Shown: in pieces, positions 56,851 to 64,000 of the stretch
Position numbering within the stretch: the stretch's first letter is position 1
How the letters are laid out: every line of letters begins with the position of its first letter
DNA from: Cryptomeria japonica
Taxonomy: Eukaryota > Streptophyta > Pinopsida > Cupressales > Cupressaceae
NCBI RefSeq assembly: GCF_030272615.1
Contig: NC_081412.1
Span: 686,332,583-686,396,582, forward strand
Length of the DNA: 64,000 nucleotides
Direction: 5' to 3'
Notes under the pieces: generated by a model
Database searches by the model: none
The model's input: only the letters and a program-made list of their open reading frames with translations
What the model was told of the DNA's origin: nothing
Translations under genes and position numbers: made by a program

Positions 56851-58558
56851 AGTTCTTGCTGGACCACATAAATCAGTATGAATTAAATCAAGAACATTGT
56901 TAGATTTCTGTGGAATACTCTTGAAAGTTTCTCTAACTTGCTTTCCAAATTGATATTCCTTACATACTGGGTTGTGAGGTTTAACAATCTTAGGTAAATA
57001 TCTTACTGCCTTAGTTGTGCTAATTTTTACAATACAATCAAAATTTACGTGACAAAGTCTCTTATGCCATGACCAGCTTTCATCAATATGAGCAATCAAA
57101 CATGCTTTCTCATTGTTGTTCAAATGAAAGATATTAGCTCTAGTCTGATCATCGGCTGCAATTTCTAAACCAGTTCTGTTTAAGATTTTGCATTTACCAT
57201 TCTTGAATTGTAACTGAAATCCTTTCTCAACTAATTGACCAACACTCAAAAGATTATGCTTCAAACCTACAACATAGTAAACAATATCAGTATTGTGCTT
57301 AAAATCAAAAGATAAAGTTTCTTTTCCTTTGATCATACAAGCTTTATCATCTCCAAATATTACTAGACCTCCATTGTAATCCTGAAAGGTTAAGAATTTA
57401 TTCTTATCACCAGTCATGTGATGTGAACATCATGAATCAATAATCCATTCATCTTTATCTTCAACTTTAGCTACCAGGGCCTTCTCTACCGGTTGTATAG
57501 TAGGTTCTGATTGATCTTCTATTATAGCAACAAAAGCTCATCCATTGTCTATCAAATCCTTATCAGAATCATCAGTGACTCCTTCATCAGCATAATACCA
57601 AGATTTGTCTCTAATCTTCTTAAACTTGTATTTCTGATAATCAAGGTTAGGCTTATATGTTCTTTTAGCTTCTTCTCTTAGTCTTGCATGTCTATTAGGA
57701 CATCTAGAAGCCATATGACCAATCTTATTACAGTTAAAACATTTAAAGGGTGCTTTACCTTCATACTTACTTCCAACTGGACCTTTAGGCATTTTCCTTG
57801 GAAATAGTGCTTCAAGCTCTTCTAGTTCTTCATTTTCTCTCCTGCTTTCTTCAAGTTCTCTTGCATAGAAGGCTTTCCAATCAGATTTCTTAGGTGATGA
57901 TGATGATGATGCCTTGAAAGCTAAATCTGTCTTAATAGTAGCAACAGGACCAAATTCCTCAAGTTCAAAAGTTGAAAGTTTTCCAACCAAAGCATCTCTA
58001 GATACTGATGCATTAGGCATTTTTCTTAATTCATTTATAGCAGTAACTTTCATTTGGTATGCTCGGTGGAAAAGCTCTTAAAACTTTAGAAACAATCTCA
58101 TCTTCACTTAAGGTTCCTCCACAACATTGTTTACCCAAAATAATTTCATTTACTCTTTCCATAAAAGCAAAAATTCTTTCATCTTCTTCCATTTTTCAGA
58201 TTTTCATACCTGACTTGGAAGCATTCAAGTTTTGCAATTTTGATTGTGGAATCTCCTTCATTCAATGTTTCCAATTTGTCCCAAATAGCTTTAGCAGTAG
58301 ATCTGTCTGATAATCCCATGACTTGCTAATCTGACAATGCGCTCAAAAGTGCTTCTCTTGCTTTGTAATCATTTTCCTCATCTTTAGCCAAGTTTGGTTG
58401 ATTAGGTTGACCTTGAGTAGGAGCAGTATAGCCATTCTTTGTAACATCCCATATGTCCTTTCCAATGCAATTCAAACGTGTCTCCATCTTGATCTTCCAT
58501 ATGCCATAGTTAATCCATCAAGTTTCATACTGTCCTTCCTGAAATAGTTAGAAGACAT
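56851..58558 (-). pseudogene. Element D gag, protease and pre-integrase region
   Basis: Start ATG 58558 (MSSNYF...). The gag N-terminal half has several stops. 58053-57538 is open (171 codons) with an intact knuckle CFNCNKIGHMASRC. The protease is near 57420: the SGCSHHMTGD-type motif is interrupted, with the open segment restarting at MTGDKNKFL. 57417-56833 is open (194 codons) through the pre-integrase zinc region (WHKRLCHVNFDC, CKEYQFGKQ with a Cys changed to Tyr) and stops being integrase at HTDLCGPART, where the deletion joins RT. Gag is close to B's. Confidence 0.87.
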
Positions 58559-58601
58559 TGGATCTCCTCAAGCTATTAAACTTCTGCAAAGAGAGGACTA
58601 G

Positions 58602-58613
58602 GCTCTGATACCA
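58602..58613 (-). other. Primer binding site of element D
   Basis: The reverse complement reads TGGTATCAGAGC, an exact initiator-Met tRNA primer site. Confidence 0.9.
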
Positions 58614-58615
58614 AT

Positions 58616-59606
58616 TGTTAGGTCCCAGAGACAACTGAGAGGGGGGGGGGGGTGAATTAATTGTCCAATAAATTCAACCAAAATTAACTTAACCAAGACT
58701 TGATGCTTAATGCCGGTAAACCAAACTTTATGCCGGTAGACAGTTTTAACAGTTAATTGCAATACCAGTAAAGATTAATGCATGAAATAGAAAGACAGTA
58801 ACATCCACAACACACAACACAAATATTTGTACGTGGAAACCCTGTAAGGGGAAAAACCATGGTGGGAATCCTTACCCACAATCAAATGATACTACTGTAG
58901 ATAGTATGTGTGTACAATATGGAGTCACACTAACTACAATCGGATGGTTAAATCCAATGATAATGTACTGCACAAAATAGCATCTTCATATGCTAGATTC
59001 AGTATTGGTTTAGTTCTGATTATCTTCCTCAAAACCTTCCTTCAACCTTCAAATGACGTCTGCATGTATAGCTCTACTTATTTTCGCATATACCCTATTA
59101 CAATTATTTTTCAATCGCATATCAATCTTACATTTATACCGAAAGCTAAGACCAAATGAATAGGTCAGCTCACTAAAATATATTACAATAAAATCAATTA
59201 CAAATAAATCAATAAGCGATGCATTAAGTCGGCTCAATGCATTTTCAATAATAATAAATCTTCTCCATAACGTGTCGTGCTGATCTGGAATAGATATGCT
59301 TATCGGTGCATAACCTGGACCTATTTGTCGGTAACAACAAATATGCAAACCCGAATAGACCAATAACCAAATCGCCAAAACCAAGTGATCAAATAATGTC
59401 TTCGACATAACCAGGTAGTCTCGAAGTCATTCCAAGTGTCGGTGAACAATATAATCTACCGGTGAACCAAATACCGATGACTGTGCATAAGTCACTGACT
59501 TACCAGTGAACATAATAAAGATCTTCAAGTGCTGATAAGGTTGACAAGTGATGACATGTGTTCACATCAATGACAAAACCATATCAACATATCTAAAATA
59601 CCAACA
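58616..59606 (-). repeat. 5' LTR of element D
   Basis: 991 bp, TGTTAGGTCCCAGAG...ATACCAACA. U5 hairpin 58630-58665 (GACAACTGA and TTAATTGTC). It lacks about 60 bp present in the 3' LTR; both borders of the missing piece carry GGAGTC. Followed by ATATG, the target duplication. Confidence 0.92.
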
Positions 59607-59707
59607 ATATGTTGCATTAGTTTCTATTAGATGCTAATTAAGAAAAAAATAATCTCCATTTGTATATTATTGTTTAGTTTCTTTAGGGTATTTTGGTGGG
59701 CATTACA
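59607..59707. repeat. Solo LTR I, right end
   Basis: 59607-59611 is the duplicated ATATG. The rest completes LTR I to GGGCATTACA (59707), followed by AGAAG, where F resumes. Confidence 0.6.
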
Positions 59708-60489
59708 AGAAGAAAAAAGTATTAGATATTTTCCAAGGGGGATTAAGCATATAGAAATGATAATCATATATGAAAACTGTAGCCCCTAAAGGAAATATTG
59801 ATACACGAGATAAAGAGAAAGAGATAGGAGTGAAAATACTTGCCCCCCAAGTAAGAAGAACAAGGGGAAAAGGGGTACACATTTTCCAATGGTGTTTATT
59901 TTCAAGTAATATGCCTTCCTAATGGAATAAATTCTCTAAAGGAAGGAATATGCAGTTCTCGAGAGATCATTCCATGTAAGGAGGCATATCATGCTTGAGA
60001 ATAATCACAACCATAGAAAAGGTACATTTTCCAAGAGAATGAAAGAATAGAGAAGAGGTGCATTACTTATTAAAGAAACTCTTCTCTAAGCAAAGTGTAA
60101 AACCAACGAAAAATTACCCGCTCACATAAGAATAACCCAATGCAAGAAAGGAAATCTAATAATGAATAATGCACAAAGACAAAGACAAGTGTATAGAAAG
60201 AATAAGAAAAATGGACTTCATGTTGCTGCCCCAAAGTATGTAAAATTGAAACAATATCACCACAAATGATAAAGAGCTCCTATTAAAATGGGCTAGTTAT
60301 GCCATATGTAGTGAGACAAATTTGTGCAAGATCATATTTCAATTGAACAAATTTCTTAAATGGATAACATTTTCCAAAAGAACGTGAATATGAATCATGA
60401 AAAATGCAATATTCAATACCTTTGACTTGCTTAAGATTTTTGTTTTTATTTTGAGAAGGAAAGGAAATGTTCTTGTTATATTTAAATCT
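59708..60489 (-). other. Element F interior, 5' segment, non-coding part
   Basis: A-rich plus strand with no credible frame. C-run tract TGCCCCCCAAGTAAG near 59841 resembles the one at 38011 in the other F piece. This is where polymerase would be expected in an autonomous element, and none is present. Confidence 0.5.
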
Positions 60490-61488
60490 CTAATAGATTC
60501 TTGTAGCTAATCTGTCAGGATGGTAAATATCATCTTGACATAAAGGAGAGGGTTTGTTAGGAGAAGAAGTTTTATTATCCACAATTCTAATTTTGCCACT
60601 ATCTATGTTGTCTTGAATAGATTTTTGAAAATTAGGGAAATCATCAGCATTGTGATCATGGGTTTGATGGAATGAACAAAAAGGACGCGTTGAAGAAGAA
60701 GCATTCTTACGGGCTCTTTTGATTTGTTGTCTTTGAAGATAATCTTTAAAGTTTTGGAGCCTAAGGAATTCATCCATAAAAAGAGGGGTACGATTTCCTA
60801 AGCCTCTTGTAGTAGTTTGTGTGGGAGGATTTATAGGGACATGAATTCCATGGTCAAATTTCCCAATTCCTTGTCCTTTAAAACCTTGTTTTGTAATTAT
60901 GTGAAAGCCACGACTATAAGAATGTTGGAATTGACTAGATGGAGGAACAAGATCATGAATTTCTTTGAAATTTGATGTGTAAAGAGGAAGAAAAGGATTT
61001 GTAGATGAAGGAGGAGTATCATGTGAAATGACAATCTCTTTTCCTTTATCAAGCTTATCCTTTTTGGAAGACTGGGGAAGAACATCTTCATCATCTAAAA
61101 GCTCATTTTTAGTTATTTCTATGTGAGGGGAAAGGTAATGAATAAAATGCATGACATCATCCTCCCTGCATATACTTTGATGTTGAAGATAGGTCTTAGG
61201 AGAATAAGGAGGATCTAAAGATGTAAGAATGTTGATGTTTTGATTTTGTCCCCCCTGCTCAAGGGTATGTGTATGAGAAGAAGATGGATCCATGTTACAT
61301 TCCAATGCTTGGTCTTTTTTAAAGAGATCACTGGTTAAAGCATTAGGTCTCATCTCATCCATACAAGATACCCTAGGAGAGGTACAAAGGTTAGGATCTT
61401 TAGGTTTAGGATCTACAAAATCTTTAAAGCGATGAACATATGAAATATAGTTTGTTAACATCACCATAATACAACATAAATGATACAT
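60490..61488 (-). CDS. Element F gag-like protein with G-patch and decayed knuckle
   Basis: Open for 332 codons, a start within a longer frame being possible (61488 ATG; the reading may begin further upstream). Residues 1-190 are low-complexity Ser/Pro/Asp-rich. A G-patch-like motif follows at about 200-220 (KQGFKGQGIGKFDHGIHVPI), then a segment FLRLQNFKDYLQRQQIKRA, and a decayed CCHC-type knuckle FCSFHQTHDHNADDFPNFQK (last Cys is Phe) near residue 270. The G-patch and CX2H knuckle resemble those of Tat-type gypsy element E but in the opposite order. No capsid domain is evident. It probably binds nucleic acid; the function is inferred. Confidence 0.6.
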   Translation of the reverse strand: MYHLCCIMVMLTNYISYVHRFKDFVDPKPKDPNLCTSPRVSCMDEMRPNALTSDLFKKDQALECNMDPSSSHTHTLEQGGQNQNINILTSLDPPYSPKTYLQHQSICREDDVMHFIHYLSPHIEITKNELLDDEDVLPQSSKKDKLDKGKEIVISHDTPPSSTNPFLPLYTSNFKEIHDLVPPSSQFQHSYSRGFHIITKQGFKGQGIGKFDHGIHVPINPPTQTTTRGLGNRTPLFMDEFLRLQNFKDYLQRQQIKRARKNASSSTRPFCSFHQTHDHNADDFPNFQKSIQDNIDSGKIRIVDNKTSSPNKPSPLCQDDIYHPDRLATRIY

Positions 61489-62339
61489 GAAAGCTTTGAT
61501 ATCTAATTGAAAAAAAACAATTTGGAAATCCTAATAACACAATATGATCAAGTGCTATGAATAAAGAGGAGCAATGGGACATGAAGGAAACTCTTATCCA
61601 ACACATGATTGTAGTAAATAAATGCAAAAAACAATGTAATCATATGCAAAAGAGAAAGTAAATCCAATTTATTAATTGTCATTGAAAGTCTCTTAATTGA
61701 AATCTGAATTTGCTGGAAAAGAAGATCTAAAGTTAGGACCTTGTTATGAAAATTAATTTTAGATTTGAATTTGATGAAATTTTGAATTTGTGTTCAACCT
61801 TAGAGAGTTTTAAAATTGATTAAGTACACTGATTTTCTGGATTTGAGAAGAAAAATATAGTGAATTTCATCTCTCGAATTTTTGAGAAAAACGTCGAGGA
61901 TCGTGGCTAAAGTGCACTCGGTTCGACCAGCTTTTTTTGAAATTTTTAGGGATGATAAAAACTATGATTTTGATGTGGAATCCAAAAAAACAACCGATTT
62001 GGAGATGTCTAGATTGGTCAAACGTGCAGTCAAAGATTGAAAAATAGAAGAATCTTAAAAATTAGGGTTTTATGATTTAACCACTGAATTTTTAGAATAA
62101 AGAGACAGATTTGAATTGAAATTTTGAAATAGAAATCAGATCTGAAACAAGTAATTAAAATTTTACACTTCACAAGCTTAATTTTCTCAAAATGAAAAAT
62201 TAGGGTTTTTATGCAATTAACCACTAAAATTTACAAATAGATCAAACTTGGAAATGAAAATTTGAAATTCAAATTGCAATTAATCATATATAATAATGAG
62301 AAGTCATAATTAATCTGTAAGATGTCAGGTTCACCAAAA
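61489..62339 (-). other. Element F leader and primer binding site
   Basis: A non-coding leader, AT-rich, with a repeated 'TTAGGGTTTTATG' (62053 and 62202). On the minus strand TGGTGAACCTGACATC (62321-62336) lies three bases from the LTR edge, in the position of a primer site. The tRNA is not identified. Confidence 0.6.
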
Positions 62340-63527
62340 TGTAAAGTGGAAAATTGAACCCTAGTAACTACCCACCTAGGAGAGAGAAAGGAAGTCACTA
62401 GGATGATTTTCACTTGGAGGAACTTTACATTCTAAAGAGGGGCTTGAATCCACTAGATCCAAATCCAAGGGAGGCAAGGATGTGAATTCCAAGTGGATTA
62501 CAAGGGTTGAAGTGTGTTTTTCCCTCTTTTGTAAATAGGAAAGTTGACTTGTTGACTATGTGGAACAAAGAGGGAAATTGAGTGAAATGAGGAGACACTG
62601 GTTCGGGATCGCGCTGTAACTTCAAATCTGAGCTAAATAGACTGATATGGATCTGCCCTACAAATTTGTAGAAAAGTCATTAGGATCATGGCAACAGTGT
62701 ACATGGTCCTCCACAAAATCTGCGAAATGAAAAGGGTTCTTCCATCTCTGCAAACGAAGTCCAAACTTGCAATTACAGCTATGCACCTGCAACCTACACA
62801 TAGAAAATAGGGGAAGAAGGGTTGTGGATAGTTGTTTGCCTTAGTCAAACCTCGGTTGAGGACTCAACCTTGAAAGAAAGTAATTGTAAATGTTGAAATG
62901 TAAATAATGGAATTGTATACCTTCTAGATCTTCAATTTGTTGATGATGATCACTTTGCTTCTTGAATTTAATCACAAGTGTTGCATAAAATGGCATGTAA
63001 CATGACAAAACCCTAACACACACACATGCTTGCAAATTAATGTTGTAATATAGCTCCAATGGATGAATGAAGAAGACTTGAATGCTTGAATGCTTGATAA
63101 TGAAGACCCTTTTCTTGAGTTTTGCTTATTATCCTTATCTTTCTCATGTATCACCCCCTCAAAATGAGGGAATTTAATCTCCTTTTATACATGCCTCAAT
63201 GTTTAATTTTCAATCATTAAAGGCCGACAAAGAGGAAATGCAAACCCCAAATTCAGATTATGCATAGGGGACCAGGAAGACCCATCTTAGGGCCAACCTA
63301 AGGAGTGGGGACAAGGGCGCCACACCCCTGTCTTAGGGGCCACGCCTCTGTCCTGCCCTATTTTTTGGCTCAGATAGAGTCTAGAGGTAGGAATAGGTCC
63401 TGAGCAAGGAAGAACCCAAGGGTGAAGGTGCAGAAAGGGGTTTCGACTAGGAAGGAGGATGTTGTTGACAAGGTGAGGACCTCAAACATGGTTAAAATTG
63501 CTAGGGTCTCAATTTTATGACACTACA
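62340..63527 (-). repeat. 5' LTR of element F
   Basis: 1,188 bp, collinear with 26828-27994, with small indels (for example an extra 'ACGCCTCTGTCCTG'-type insertion near 63330). TATA box at 63181-63189. It ends GACACTACA and is followed by TCCCCCTAGTG rather than a copy of the left flank. Confidence 0.85.
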
Positions 63528-64000
63528 TCCCCCTAGTGTGCAGAGCTATTTGACATGATGATCTGCAAGATGCATGTGGAGACAATGCATTTTTGACATG
63601 ACCTATGTTAATGCAGTATGCACGATGAATATGCATTTCCCATTCGAACAAAGATGACTATGTTTGTTTAGAATTTTGTAATACACCAATTGAATTAGAG
63701 GTACAAAACATTTCATAGATAAGTGGTCAATCAATCCTTAAGGTCACTTGAAACATCCAAATTAACACACTTAGTGACTAGGATTTACAAATGGAGACGT
63801 AGAGAATTTCCCCATTGGTTATTAAAAAATTGATCTTCTTTTGCCCATGTGTGTGCAAATGAGTTAATTCCCACTCTTGTGTTCACTAAAGATCCTTAGC
63901 ATCATATGTTACTAGGTATGTGGATTATTCTAACTTCAAAAGCATACCGAATAGAGCCTCGCTACAAGCAAGCTTTTAGAGCTCCTTTGAGGTTATAGAC
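63528..64000. other. Right flank, unassigned
   Basis: 473 bp without a credible frame or recognised repeat. It opens with TCCCCCTAGTG, which would be a polypurine tract if read on the minus strand. It does not match G's tail beyond 26827, so it does not simply restore the sequence F interrupted. Confidence 0.4.

Larger units (their letters stand above)
39735..59606 (-). mobile_element. Copia retrotransposon D (internally deleted; hosts element E)
   Basis: Minus-strand copia close to B. LTRs are 39735-40705 plus 55156-55245 (split by E) and 58616-59606. Primer site 58602-58613, polypurine tract 55246-55259, perfect 5-bp target duplication ATATG (39730-39734 and 59607-59611). Coding runs from 58558 to 55628, with a deletion that joins the start of the integrase core to the middle of the reverse transcriptase near 56850. 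It therefore cannot integrate or copy itself. Confidence 0.92.
26828..63527 (-). mobile_element. Element F: gag-only gypsy-type retrotransposon (interrupted)
   Basis: LTRs of 1,167 bp (26828-27994) and 1,188 bp (62340-63527) in the same orientation. A polypurine tract abuts the left LTR (27995) and a primer site the right LTR (62321-62336), so the element reads leftward. Removing H and the I/D/E nest leaves an interior of about 4.5 kb in three pieces (27995-28657, 36990-38171, 59708-62339) with one gag-like frame and no polymerase. Flanking pentamers (GCCCT left, TCCCC right) do not match as a target duplication, so the two LTRs may not come from one simple insertion. Confidence 0.7.

Noticed and set aside
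60897-61094. Overlapping minus-strand frame inside the F gag-like gene
   Set aside because: Alternative frame of the 332-codon frame; composition typical of a shadow.
1-64000. Host protein-coding genes, tRNA or rRNA genes
   Set aside because: Every substantial frame resolves to retroelement gag/pol, to an element interior or to a shadow; no cloverleaf-like or ribosomal sequence was recognised. Short exons in the unassigned stretches cannot be excluded by eye.

Overview
This window is nuclear DNA from a plant, and every base I can assign belongs to LTR retrotransposons. The base composition is AT-rich. The copia-type elements use the plant initiator-Met tRNA primer site (TGGTATCAGAGC or close variants), and one gypsy element has the Tat/Ogre layout found only in plants. 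I see no host gene, tRNA, rRNA or CRISPR array. The density and depth of nesting suggest a very large seed-plant genome, perhaps a gymnosperm; that is an impression, not a demonstration.

Left block (1-20944). Copia element A (+) has lost its reading frames. A minus-strand gag-only element, C', sits in its 5' LTR (1-1221) and runs off the left edge. A's 3' LTR was split by copia element B (-, 6379-19748; target duplication ATTAC/ATTAT). B's reverse transcriptase was split in turn by element C (+, 9026-15609; perfect duplication CATTT). C has no protease, integrase or reverse transcriptase. It carries a gag-like protein with four zinc knuckles and a second frame of about 1,070 codons that I do not recognise, which is the most novel coding content here.

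Middle block (20945-26827). Older gypsy debris: an LTR fragment into which A inserted, a minus-strand gag remnant with its primer site (element K), and the 3' LTR plus 3' non-coding tail of a Tat-like element (G) related to element E.

Right block (26828-63527). Gag-only gypsy element F (-) is opened by two independent insertions. Element H (+, 28658-36989) is a copia-like element without pol and with unusually long 2.4-kb LTRs. Solo LTR I (38172-59707) contains copia element D (-, 39735-59606; perfect duplication ATATG). D's 3' LTR contains Tat-lineage gypsy E (-, 40706-55150; perfect duplication ATAAC). E's LTRs differ at only about 2% of sites, so it is the youngest insertion, yet its polyprotein has several stops and a damaged reverse-transcriptase active site.

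Cross-cutting signals. All the copia-like families (A, B, C, D, H) share a hairpin just before the primer site whose stem covaries between families around a constant C-rich loop. Most also repeat the polypurine-tract motif near the 3' LTR. Non-autonomous elements (C, H, F) outnumber those that still show all enzyme domains, so the window records elements moved by proteins made elsewhere.
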